In this document: one piece after another, positions 24,593-32,465 of the stretch
Numbering within the stretch: the stretch's first letter is position 1
How the letters are laid out: each line of letters starts with the position of its first letter
Made by a program: the position numbers and the translations under genes
The notes under the pieces: generated by a model
Told to the model about the DNA's origin: nothing
The model's database searches: none
What the model saw: only the letters and a program-made list of their open reading frames with translations
Assembly: GCA_017621055.1 (NCBI GenBank)
Contig: JAGATX010000013.1
Coordinates: forward strand, 1 to 41,073
Direction of reading: 5' to 3'
Length of the DNA stretch: 41,073 bases
Origin: Muribaculaceae bacterium
GTDB taxonomy: Bacteria; Bacteroidota; Bacteroidia; Bacteroidales; Muribaculaceae

Positions 24593-25348
24593 ATGGAAAA
24601 AACTATAAGCGTTAAACTGAAAATTTGGCGTCAACGTGGTCCTAAAGAGAAAGGACAGTTCGTCAACTACGCTCTCGACAATGTGTCGACCGACAGCAGC
24701 TTCCTCGAGATGCTCGACATGCTCAACCAGCTGCTGGTGGAACGCGGCGAGGAACCCGTTGTATTCGACAACGACTGCCGCGAAGGTATCTGCGGCATGT
24801 GCTCGCTCTATATCAACGGTCATCCCCACGGTCCGGTGCAGGGTATAACCACCTGCCAGCTCCACATGCGCAAGTTCAACGACGGCGACACCATCACCAT
24901 AGAACCGTGGCGTTCAGCCGCCTTCCCCGTGATCCGCGACCTGATGGTGGACCGCACCGCCTTCGATAAAATCCAGCAGGCCGGCGGCTACGTATCGTTC
25001 AACTGCGGTGGCGCCCAGGATGCCAACAATCTGCCCATCAGCAAGGAAATCGCCGACGAGGCAATGGACTCCGCAACATGCATAGGCTGCGGCGCCTGCG
25101 TGGCAGCCTGCAAAAACGGCTCCGCCATGCTCTTCGTATCCGCAAAGGTCAGCCAGTTCGCCCTCCTGCCCCAGGGTCAGGTGGAGCGCAAGCGCCGAGC
25201 CCGCGCAATGGTACGCAAAATGGACGAACTCGGCTTCGGCAACTGCACCAACACCGGCGCCTGCGAGGCCGAATGCCCCAAGAACATATCCATCAGCAAC
25301 ATAGCACGCCTCAACCGCGAGTTTATCTGCGCCAAGTGCTCTGAATAA
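24593..25348 (+). CDS. frdB: Fumarate reductase/succinate dehydrogenase iron-sulfur subunit
   Basis: A 251-residue electron-transfer subunit passing electrons between the heme/quinol subunit and the flavoprotein. The [2Fe-2S] cluster is bound by Cys62, Cys67, Cys70 and Cys88 ([10 protein letters not shown] and TTCQ). [11 protein letters not shown] (Cys163, 166, 169) holds the [4Fe-4S] cluster; Cys173, with Cys218 and Cys224 and followed by Cys228-Pro, supplies the remaining ligands. The protein ends in ICAKCSE, an extra CxxC pair (Cys246, Cys249) that I do not recall from homologues. It is the last gene of frdCAB: 63 bases after frdA and followed by a strong terminator. Confidence 0.96.
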   Translation: MEKTISVKLKIWRQRGPKEKGQFVNYALDNVSTDSSFLEMLDMLNQLLVERGEEPVVFDNDCREGICGMCSLYINGHPHGPVQGITTCQLHMRKFNDGDTITIEPWRSAAFPVIRDLMVDRTAFDKIQQAGGYVSFNCGGAQDANNLPISKEIADEAMDSATCIGCGACVAACKNGSAMLFVSAKVSQFALLPQGQVERKRRARAMVRKMDELGFGNCTNTGACEAECPKNISISNIARLNREFICAKCSE

Positions 25349-25375
25349 ACGCGGTTAAGCAGTCATACCTTCCAC

Positions 25376-25421
25376 AACCGTGCCCGCCCCTCTCCCCCGG
25401 GGCGGGCACGGTTGCTTTTTT
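25376..25421 (+). terminator. Strong intrinsic terminator of frdCAB
   Basis: A perfect 15-bp stem pairs AACCGTGCCCGCCCC (25376-25390) with GGGGCGGGCACGGTT (25399-25413) around an 8-base loop. GC and six T residues follow (25416-25421). It begins 28 bases after the frdB stop and insulates the highly expressed frd operon from the next gene. Confidence 0.92.
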
Positions 25422-25440
25422 CGCCACATTGCAATAATTA

Positions 25441-26106
25441 ATGCCTTCCGGACGTTTTAGATATATGCGCAATTTCATCCTCATATTATTATTGACAACC
25501 GCCACGGCCCTCCCGGCTCTCGCCACGAGGGCGCCCGGCGGCGACGACGATGAACCCGCGGTGCCCTCGGCCATGCGCAACCCCTACCGCGGGTACTCGT
25601 GGCGCGTAGACGAGGAAGGCGATACCATGATGGTGATTTTTCTGCGCGATCTCACAGTTTTCCCCGCCGAGCGCTTCAAAAACCGGCGCGACGAGGAACA
25701 TTACTGGCGGACGGTGCGCGATGTCAAGCTCACCCTCCCCTATGCCAAACTCATTGCCGAAACACTGCTCGAAACCTACGAATACATAGAGACCTTTCCC
25801 ACGCAGGCCGAGCGCGAGCAATACCTCAAGGATATGGAGAGCAGCCTGTTCCAGCAGTACAAACCCGTACTCAAGCGCTTTTCGCGGCGCCAGGCCAAAG
25901 TGCTCATCAAATTGATACAGCGGGAGACACACCAGACCAGCTACGATATTGTGCGCGCATTCCTGGGCACCTTCCGCGCCACCTTCTGGCAAGGTTTCGG
26001 CCGCCTGTTCGGCGTGAGTCTCCGCAGCGAATACAAACCCGCCACCAACGCTGACGACGCGCGTCTCGAGCGCATTGCAACCTTGGTGGAACAAGGCTCG
26101 CTATGA
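25441..26106 (+). CDS. DUF4294 family exported protein
   Basis: A protein of 221 residues from the ATG at 25441, or 213 from a second ATG at 25465 that gives a tidier signal peptide (MRNFILILLLTTATALPALA). No ribosome-binding site decides between them. The mature part has a Trp/Tyr-rich strand pair followed by helices, with RDLTVFPAERFKNRRDEEHYWRTVRDVK, LPYAKLIAETLLETYEYIE and GQ/RRQAKVLIKLIQRET-like segments. This matches DUF4294, a Bacteroidetes-restricted family of unknown function, as I remember it. Its stop overlaps the xerD start (ATGA), so the two are translationally coupled. Confidence 0.8.
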   Translation: MPSGRFRYMRNFILILLLTTATALPALATRAPGGDDDEPAVPSAMRNPYRGYSWRVDEEGDTMMVIFLRDLTVFPAERFKNRRDEEHYWRTVRDVKLTLPYAKLIAETLLETYEYIETFPTQAEREQYLKDMESSLFQQYKPVLKRFSRRQAKVLIKLIQRETHQTSYDIVRAFLGTFRATFWQGFGRLFGVSLRSEYKPATNADDARLERIATLVEQGSL

Positions 26107-27059
26107 CCGCCGTATCCGTCGACCGTCTCCGCTCGCGCTACAACGCCTACCTGCTGCTGGAACGCTCGTTCAGCCCCAACACACGCATGGCTTATCTCGC
26201 CGACTACGACCGTCTGGCCGCATGGCTCGCCGAGAACGGGAGCACACTCACCGACGCCACGCCCGACCTCCTCACCGAATTCATTGCCGAAATCCACGAC
26301 CTGGGCGTGATGGCCGCCACACAAAGCCGTATTCTCGCCGGCATCAAGTCGTTCTACCGCTTCGCCATGGCCGAAGGTACCGTGACCGACGACCCTTCGC
26401 ACCTGCTGCAGGGGCCTAACGTGCGCCGCCGCCTTCCCTCTGTGCTCTCCGTGGAGGAAATCGATGCCATGTGCGGGGCCTGCGACATTACCTCCCCGCT
26501 GGGTCTGCGTAATCGCGCCATAATAGAAACCCTCTACGGCAGCGGTCTGCGGGTGAGCGAGCTGTGCGAGCTGCAACGTGCACACGTGAATTTCACCGAC
26601 GGCTACCTCCTCGTCACCGGCAAGGGCAACAAAGAGCGAATGGTACCGCTCAGCGACAGCGCCGCCGATGCCATACGCCGCTATCAGGCGTGCCCGCAGG
26701 CACCTGTGCCGGCACGCGGCGAGGACGGCTATGTGTTTCTCAATCGGCTCGGACGTCATCTCACAAGGGTGATGGTGTTCTATATCGTGCGCGACCTGGC
26801 GGCAGCGGCGGGCATTGCAAAGACCATTTCACCCCACACGTTGCGCCACTCCTTCGCCACTCATCTGCTCGAGGGAGGCGCCAACCTGCGCGCCATCCAG
26901 CAGATGCTCGGCCACGAATCTATAGGTACCACCGAAATATATCTGCACATGGACACCGGGCGGCTGCGGCAGGAAATCCTCGCCCACCATCCCCGCAACA
27001 TCGCTACCGCAGCTTGCGGAAACGCATCGAAGCCCCAAGAAGGGGAAAATAGAGAGTGA
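26103..27059 (+). CDS. xerD: Tyrosine recombinase XerD
   Basis: A 318-residue site-specific recombinase that resolves chromosome dimers at dif, acting with XerC and FtsK. An N-terminal SAM-like core-binding domain (about 8-95) is followed by the catalytic domain with the full set of residues: Arg150 (GSGLRVSEL), Lys174 (GKGNKER), His245 and Arg248 (HTLRHSFATHLL), His271 (LGHESI) and nucleophile Tyr280 (TTEIYLHM). Length and motifs fit XerD better than a mobile-element integrase. The start overlaps the DUF4294 stop. The last 19 codons, beyond the usual HHPR end, run through the 3' end of a convergent gene; this tail (NIATAACGNASKPQEGENRE) is unlikely to be needed for catalysis. Confidence 0.93.
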   Translation: MTAVSVDRLRSRYNAYLLLERSFSPNTRMAYLADYDRLAAWLAENGSTLTDATPDLLTEFIAEIHDLGVMAATQSRILAGIKSFYRFAMAEGTVTDDPSHLLQGPNVRRRLPSVLSVEEIDAMCGACDITSPLGLRNRAIIETLYGSGLRVSELCELQRAHVNFTDGYLLVTGKGNKERMVPLSDSAADAIRRYQACPQAPVPARGEDGYVFLNRLGRHLTRVMVFYIVRDLAAAAGIAKTISPHTLRHSFATHLLEGGANLRAIQQMLGHESIGTTEIYLHMDTGRLRQEILAHHPRNIATAACGNASKPQEGENRE

Positions 27060-27885
27060 GTGTGCCGGTATATGCATCGACCACGGCATAGCTCTCGGGG
27101 GGACAGCCGCGGCCGTCGGCCGCCTGCCATGCAAGGTCGTAATTTCCGGCAAAGCCACTGGGCACAAGGCGTCCTTTGAGCCGCAGAGGCTGCCATGCCC
27201 CGGCATTTTGCGTGGCGCCGCCGAGATATACTATTTCATATCCGCCGTTGCCGTCGGCCACCGTCGCCAAGGTGTAAAATCCGCCGGGAACGGCCTTTTC
27301 GGGCCGCATGTCGCGGTCGAGATATCGCCAGCAGCCTTCGGCGGGGTCTGCCGACGTCCGAACGGCGGCAATCAGAGAGTCCACATCGGCAAAACGCGAG
27401 AACTGCGGAGCCGGACGACGCCGTACGGTCATGTCATTGCGTATCAGCTCGGCTCCCTGGACGGCCGCGTCGGCAGCGCCAGGGTCTTCAAGGTCATAAA
27501 CGATATCGAAAGTCTTGCTGCACGCTTCAGCCCCCAGCTCGGCGACGGCACCGCCGCCGTCGGCCTTTATAACAATCGAAACCGCCGGCCGAGCATCGGT
27601 ATATGCCAAGGTGATATCGCCCTGCCACGCCACGCTGTCGGCGATAAAGTACCGGAAATGCGCCGTAGCGCCCGTGAGCGGGTCGTCGTCGGCAATGGCC
27701 GGAACATCTACGGTAATACGGGCACGGCCATCGTTCCATGAGGCCGTGAGCGTGCCTGCCGTAGCGGGGGAGGCGGCAGCCCGCACATGCCAGCGCACGC
27801 TCGCGAGGGGCTGCGGTCCCTCGTCTGCTGCAACGGCGATAAATACCGCCGCAAGAGCCGTTATCGCCACACCAAACTTGTTCAT
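27004..27885 (-). CDS. Exported protein of unknown function
   Basis: A 293-residue protein with a signal peptide (about 1-20, AVFIAVAADEG) and no lipobox. The mature part is beta-rich with many Asp, Ala and Gly residues. The C-terminal 80 residues contain a regular pattern: GGFYTLATVADGNGGYEIV, then LRLKGRLVPSGFAGNYDLAW, then YAVVDAYTGTLTLYFPL. I do not recognise the family. Its ATG overlaps the miaA stop (ATGA), so it is translationally coupled to miaA and is the last gene of the operon. Its last 56 bases overlap the xerD coding sequence tail to tail. Confidence 0.7.
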   Translation of the reverse strand: MNKFGVAITALAAVFIAVAADEGPQPLASVRWHVRAAASPATAGTLTASWNDGRARITVDVPAIADDDPLTGATAHFRYFIADSVAWQGDITLAYTDARPAVSIVIKADGGGAVAELGAEACSKTFDIVYDLEDPGAADAAVQGAELIRNDMTVRRRPAPQFSRFADVDSLIAAVRTSADPAEGCWRYLDRDMRPEKAVPGGFYTLATVADGNGGYEIVYLGGATQNAGAWQPLRLKGRLVPSGFAGNYDLAWQAADGRGCPPESYAVVDAYTGTLTLYFPLLGASMRFRKLR

Positions 27886-28811
27886 ACGTTGCCGAATTTA
27901 TTGCGATAAAGGTCAATTGTCCGTTCGGCGAAGACCTCGGGGCCGTCGGCGCCGCTGAGCCACTCGATATGGAAGCCACGACGCTCCATGCCACGGAACC
28001 ATGTCATCTGTCGCTTGGCAAACTGGTGAATGGCCGTCTCCAGAAGGTGGAACATCTCATCATAGCTCGTCAGGCCAAGCAAATGTTCGGTGAGATATTT
28101 GTATTCGAGGCCGTAATATATCAGGTTTTCCGGCGGTATGCCGCTGTCGAGGAGACGGCGCACCTCCCCCAGCATGTCCTCCCGCTCGAGGCGGTGGTGC
28201 AGGCGTGCCGTTATCCGTCGGCGGCGCTCGTCGCGGTCGATATCCACGCCCACAATCAGCGCGGGTCGCGGCTGCGGGTTGCGTGCCGCCTGCGCCTCGC
28301 GGGGATGCGACGCATAGTAGCGTTCTATCTCGAGGGCGCGGATAGCGCGAGCCGGCGTATCGGTATCGGTGGTATTGTGCAGCGTTTTCACCCGGGCAAG
28401 CATGGCCGTGAGTTCGGCGAGCGTTTTGCCGGCGAGGGAGGCGCGGTATTCGGGATCAGAGGGGACCTGTGGCAGGACGATGCCTTTGAGAAGGTTCTCC
28501 ACATACATTCCCGTGCCTCCGCACACCACAGCTATCCGTCCGCGCGAAGATATATCGTCGAGGGCTGCTCCGGCATCGCGTATGTATTCAAAGAGATTGT
28601 AGCGGTATCCGGCAGGTACAATGTCGAGCATATGGACAGGCACCGCGCCGTACTCGCCGATATCCTTTCCGGTGCCCACGTCCATGCCGCGGTAAATCTG
28701 CCGGCTGTCGGCACTGACAATCTCGCCGCCGCACAGTGCCGCCGTGGCCACGGCGCACGCCGTCTTGCCGGCGGCAGTAGGCCCCACGACGGCTATGAGC
28801 GGGCGTATCAT
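27882..28811 (-). CDS. miaA: tRNA dimethylallyltransferase
   Basis: A 309-residue enzyme that adds a dimethylallyl group to A37 of tRNAs reading UNN codons. The P-loop VVGPTAAGKT is at residues 8-17, followed by IVSADSRQIYRGMDVGTGK, VCGGTGMYVENLLKG, and the tRNA-contact region near FAKRQMTWFRGM close to the C-terminus. Length is normal. Its start overlaps the stop of the upstream membrane-protein gene by four bases and its stop overlaps the start of the downstream gene, so it sits in the middle of a coupled operon. Frequent paralogues exist in Bacteroidetes (two miaA copies), so this may not be the only one in the genome. Confidence 0.95.
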   Translation of the reverse strand: MIRPLIAVVGPTAAGKTACAVATAALCGGEIVSADSRQIYRGMDVGTGKDIGEYGAVPVHMLDIVPAGYRYNLFEYIRDAGAALDDISSRGRIAVVCGGTGMYVENLLKGIVLPQVPSDPEYRASLAGKTLAELTAMLARVKTLHNTTDTDTPARAIRALEIERYYASHPREAQAARNPQPRPALIVGVDIDRDERRRRITARLHHRLEREDMLGEVRRLLDSGIPPENLIYYGLEYKYLTEHLLGLTSYDEMFHLLETAIHQFAKRQMTWFRGMERRGFHIEWLSGADGPEVFAERTIDLYRNKFGNV

Positions 28812-30139
28812 TGCTGCCGGTCGTTGCGGATGAACACTCCCGTGATTTTATTCCAGAAGCGGCGCAGCCGGAAAAAGCGGCGGTCCTCGTTATTGCGTGC
28901 CACCGCCAGCCACGACATATCGTCGTAATCCACATTCCAGTCGGGGAGGTCGCTGAGCCGGAAGGTAGGATGATAGTGCTTGATAGGGTACAGGCGGTTG
29001 CCTTTGCGGTCGTAGGTCTTCCACGCCATGGTGATGGTGTGAATTCTGTAGAGTTCCGTTGCCAGAGCCGGCGCCATGATTCCCTCGGCCATGGCAAAGT
29101 CTATGAAGTAGGCATTGAACCAGCGGTCGCCCTCGCTCTCCATGCTCTCGCGCTCGTTGTCGGGAATGAACACGGCATAATGGATGGTATTCGCACCTGA
29201 GGCCAGCGTTGCGTTGGTGAAACAATAGCGCAGCCCGAAGTTCTCGGCGCCGGTGAGTTCGGTGAACATCAGACGCGCCTCCTTGGGACCCATGGCCGTA
29301 CGCATAGGCACTATAGTCTCCACGGGAGTATCCCACAGCCCATTGTCGCCGCGGCGCACGAGCAGCTCATCGCCGCTGAACACCATGAAACGCACGCGCG
29401 AGGTGTTCACGCGCTCGGGCTTGGCCTCGTCGAGCGCCATGTACAGACGTGCCATCGATGCGTAGCGCCCGGCCATCACCACCAGCGACACCACGTACAC
29501 CCCGATGGGCATGAAGATAAAGAAAAAGCGATCAGGCGCGTTGAAATTGGTATTGATATACTTGGAGAAGTAATACCAGTACTCCAGCGCGGCCATGAGC
29601 ACCGACATAAGCAGCAGGATGGTGAGCTGATAGCGTGCCTCGCGGTAGAACAAAGTGCCCAACACGCTGTCGCCGGCATAGAAGCCCTTCTCCTCCTGGC
29701 ATCGGCGGCAGTGAGGGTCGTCGGCGCCGCGCAACAGCGACAGTCCGCAGAAGAAGGCGAGCACCGGAAGCACCACCAGCGAGGTGATGAAAGGTATTTC
29801 GGAGTTATACAGTTCGAGGCGCACTCTGGCTGTTATCATCCAGTCGGTGCACAGCAGATTTATGGCCAGCATGATGATTGCCGCCACCAGGAGAGTGCGC
29901 TGCGCCACGCGAGGCAGCAGCGCGCAGCCGGTCATACCCTGCGAGAAAGCTCCGCGGATGAGCGATGCCAGGATGTACACTTCGCCAAGGGCTATGAACG
30001 GCAGCCACGTCTTGGCGGTGAACAGCGCGAAGCCCAGCAACAGCGCCACAGCGCCGAAGCAAACGGCCCAGTTGCGCCACATGGCGAACAGCACATGGAA
30101 TACCGGTGAATTTCGGTCGACGACGTTTTCAGTGCCCAT
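28808..30139 (-). CDS. Multi-pass membrane protein of unknown function with C-terminal soluble domain
   Basis: A 443-residue protein. About six hydrophobic helices lie in the first 230 residues (for example AVALLLGFALFTA, TLLVAAIIMLAINLLC, FITSLVVLPVLAFF, ILLLMSVLMAALEYW, FFFIFMPIGVYVVSLVV). Between helices 4 and 5 is a short loop with DPHCRRCQEEKG, a CxxC pair that could bind zinc or form a disulfide. The C-terminal 200 residues are soluble, with VRFMVFSGDELLVRRGDNGLWDTPVETIVP and KTYDRKGNRLYPIKHYHPTF. I do not recognise the family. It starts 3 bases after the DPP IV-like gene and overlaps miaA by four bases, so it is translated from the same mRNA. Confidence 0.75.
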   Translation of the reverse strand: MGTENVVDRNSPVFHVLFAMWRNWAVCFGAVALLLGFALFTAKTWLPFIALGEVYILASLIRGAFSQGMTGCALLPRVAQRTLLVAAIIMLAINLLCTDWMITARVRLELYNSEIPFITSLVVLPVLAFFCGLSLLRGADDPHCRRCQEEKGFYAGDSVLGTLFYREARYQLTILLLMSVLMAALEYWYYFSKYINTNFNAPDRFFFIFMPIGVYVVSLVVMAGRYASMARLYMALDEAKPERVNTSRVRFMVFSGDELLVRRGDNGLWDTPVETIVPMRTAMGPKEARLMFTELTGAENFGLRYCFTNATLASGANTIHYAVFIPDNERESMESEGDRWFNAYFIDFAMAEGIMAPALATELYRIHTITMAWKTYDRKGNRLYPIKHYHPTFRLSDLPDWNVDYDDMSWLAVARNNEDRRFFRLRRFWNKITGVFIRNDRQQ

Positions 30140-30142
30140 GGT

Positions 30143-32338
30143 TCAGAGATGTTGGTTAAAGAACTGAAGCATACGCGCATATACCACAGCCCGCGCATTG
30201 CAGCCGTTGATGGAGTGGTTCATGTTGGGAAACACGAACATATCGGCGAGAATGCCGGCGCTCTGCAGCGTTGATATGTACTGAAGAGTGTTTGCGGGGT
30301 GCACATTGTCGTCGGTGGTGCCGTACATCGCCAGCAGGGGGCAGCCCAGATGCAGGGCGCGACCTATGGCCGATGCGCTGTTATATCCGTTCTCGTTTAT
30401 CGCGGGCGTGAGCATATACCGCTCGGTGTAGACAGTGTCGTAGAACCGCCAGTCGGTGACGGGCGCCACGGCAACGGCGGCGGCATAGGGGCAGTCATCG
30501 GCCGATGCAGCCATGAGCGCTTCATATCCACCGTAGCTCCAGCCGTAAATGCCTATCTTCGAACTTTCCACAAAAGGAAGCGAGGCGGCATGTCGGGCGG
30601 CGGCGATCTGGTCGATGGTCTCGTAGTGACCGAGGTCTTTGTACACAATAGTGCGGAAGGCGGCGCCGCGTCCGCCGGTGCCACGCCCGTCGACGCACAT
30701 GATTATGTAACCCTTCGAAGTATAATAGTCCTCCCAGTCGAGTGTCCAGCGGTTGAGTACGCTCTGCGAACCGGGGCCGCTATACTGGCTCATTATCACG
30801 GGATAACGGCGCGACGGGTCGAAGTCGGCAGGCTTTACCATGTATCCGTTGAGGGTCACGCCGCCGGCATCGAAGCTGAAGAACTCCTTACGTCCCTTCA
30901 GCGGCAGAGCTCGCGCGGCATATGCGGCATTGTCGGTCAGGGCCCGCACCTCGCGGCCGTCGGCACGATGCAGCGTAAATGCCGTGGGTGTCGCTATATC
31001 GCTATATTTCAGCACATACGTACTGAGATCGGGGCTGAACACCGCTGCCGAAGTGCCGTCGGCGGCGCCAAGAGTGGTTACAGCGCCACGGCGGTCACGC
31101 CGACGGATTGTGCGGTCGGCGGGTGTCGGCGCCGCAACCTGCCAGTATGTGTTGCCGGCCGCGTCGCTGCCGTAGTATGCCGTTGCATCGACGCCCTCGT
31201 CGGTGACGGCGCCCATGTCGGCGCCGGTATAGCTCACGCGGTAATATCGCGTCCAGCCGTCGCGGTCGGAGGCTACAACCAGTGAATTACCTTCAAGCGA
31301 GAGGTCCTCGTATGCTTCGGGGATTATCCATGCGCGGCTGTTGTCGGTGTATATGCTGCGGGCCACTGTGCTCTTGGGATTTACGGCAAAAATCTCATAG
31401 TGGTTCTGCTCGCGGTTGAGCGTTGCAACCACCAGACGTTCGGGAGTGCCGGCGTAAGCTATGCGCGGTATGTAGCATGGCGCGCCTGGAAGTTCTATGG
31501 TCTTGGTCTTGCGGGTCTCCACGTCGTAGCTGTGAAGGCTCACCGTCGAGTTCGGCTGGCCGGCGACAGGGTATTTGTATGTCAACTGTCCGGGATAGAG
31601 GGCATACTGCTCCATGGGGTGGCATGTGCCGCGGTATAGGGGCAGGGAATAGAGAGGCACGGCGCTCTCGTCGAAGCGCACATAGCACAGGTTGAGGTTA
31701 TCGGGCGCCCAGCTCATCAGCGAGGTGACGGTGAACTCCTCCTCGTATGTCCAGTCTGTTGCGCCGTTGATAACGGCGTTGACGGCTCCGTCGTCGGTGA
31801 CTGCCACCTCGGTGCCATAGTCGAGCTTGGCGCAGATAATGTTTCCACCCGCAACGAAAGCCACCATACGGGAGTCCGGAGAAAACAGCGGGTCGCGCTG
31901 CAGCTCGTGCTGCCTGCTCAGGGGCTTGAGCAGGCGCGTGCGCCGTTCATATACATAGTATTTTGCCTCGAAAGAGCGGCGATAGACAGGCTGAGACTCG
32001 CGCCACAGCAGTATTTTCGATGCGTCGGGGCTGAGAATGAAGCCCTCGAAGTCGGTGAGTGTGGTCTCGCGCGTGTGGCCGAGGTTTATCAGGGTGTCGC
32101 GGCGCCCGGCGTCGCGGACATCCACGGCGAACAGGAACTTGCCGTCGGCGCTGCGTTCCACCAGCTTGCCGTCGGGGGTATATACGGCTTCATAACTCGG
32201 CGCGGCGTTTGCCGGCGCGGTATATGCCGACAGCTCGCCCACGGCGTCGCTGCGCATGGGCACGCCGGCAGCGGCGGCGCCGGTCATTGACGCAGCAACC
32301 GCCAATATACTGATAATATGCGATTTACTCATTGCCAT
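30143..32338 (-). CDS. Dipeptidyl peptidase IV-like S9 family serine peptidase
   Basis: A 731-residue exported peptidase that removes X-Pro or X-Ala dipeptides from peptide N-termini. The ATG at 32338 gives a signal peptide (about 1-24); ATG at 32332 is possible. The N-terminal beta-propeller contains DWTYEEEF with Glu199-Glu201, matching the double-Glu motif that binds the substrate N-terminus in DPP IV. The C-terminal alpha/beta-hydrolase domain has the triad Ser601 (GWSYGGYEA), Asp676 (GTTDDNVHP) and His708 (NMNHSI). It probably acts in the periplasm in peptide use. It is the first gene of a four-gene operon with a -7 box upstream. Confidence 0.94.
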   Translation of the reverse strand: MAMSKSHIISILAVAASMTGAAAAGVPMRSDAVGELSAYTAPANAAPSYEAVYTPDGKLVERSADGKFLFAVDVRDAGRRDTLINLGHTRETTLTDFEGFILSPDASKILLWRESQPVYRRSFEAKYYVYERRTRLLKPLSRQHELQRDPLFSPDSRMVAFVAGGNIICAKLDYGTEVAVTDDGAVNAVINGATDWTYEEEFTVTSLMSWAPDNLNLCYVRFDESAVPLYSLPLYRGTCHPMEQYALYPGQLTYKYPVAGQPNSTVSLHSYDVETRKTKTIELPGAPCYIPRIAYAGTPERLVVATLNREQNHYEIFAVNPKSTVARSIYTDNSRAWIIPEAYEDLSLEGNSLVVASDRDGWTRYYRVSYTGADMGAVTDEGVDATAYYGSDAAGNTYWQVAAPTPADRTIRRRDRRGAVTTLGAADGTSAAVFSPDLSTYVLKYSDIATPTAFTLHRADGREVRALTDNAAYAARALPLKGRKEFFSFDAGGVTLNGYMVKPADFDPSRRYPVIMSQYSGPGSQSVLNRWTLDWEDYYTSKGYIIMCVDGRGTGGRGAAFRTIVYKDLGHYETIDQIAAARHAASLPFVESSKIGIYGWSYGGYEALMAASADDCPYAAAVAVAPVTDWRFYDTVYTERYMLTPAINENGYNSASAIGRALHLGCPLLAMYGTTDDNVHPANTLQYISTLQSAGILADMFVFPNMNHSINGCNARAVVYARMLQFFNQHL

Positions 32339-32373
32339 TATAACTAAGGCGCGTTCCGGCGCCGTATTATTTG

Positions 32374-32381
32374 CAAAAATA
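32374..32381 (-). promoter_or_regulatory. Candidate -7 box of the DPP IV-miaA operon
   Basis: The minus strand reads TATTTTTG followed by C, matching TAnnTTTG, 36 bases before the ATG at 32338. A TTTG at the proper -33 distance is absent. Confidence 0.45.
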
Positions 32382-32414
32382 ATGAATTTACGGCGTTCGC
32401 ATCGCCTATATAAC

Positions 32415-32445
32415 AAAAAAAACGCCCCTTACGGAGCGTTTTTTT
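32415..32445 (-). terminator. Intrinsic terminator of the DUF4493/PCMD operon
   Basis: On the minus strand ACGCTCC pairs with GGGGCGT (positions 32439-32433 with 32428-32422, one G-T pair) around a 4-base loop, followed by seven T residues (32421-32415). It lies about 25 bases after the last lipoprotein stop. The T-run on the other side (32440-32445) would also let it act on plus-strand transcripts. Confidence 0.8.
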
Positions 32446-32465
32446 CATATTTGGCAAGTAAATTC

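Noticed and set aside
26103-27059. The tyrosine recombinase as part of a mobile element
   Set aside because: It has XerD length and motifs, is coupled to a DUF4294 gene and is surrounded by housekeeping genes, with no repeats or cargo.
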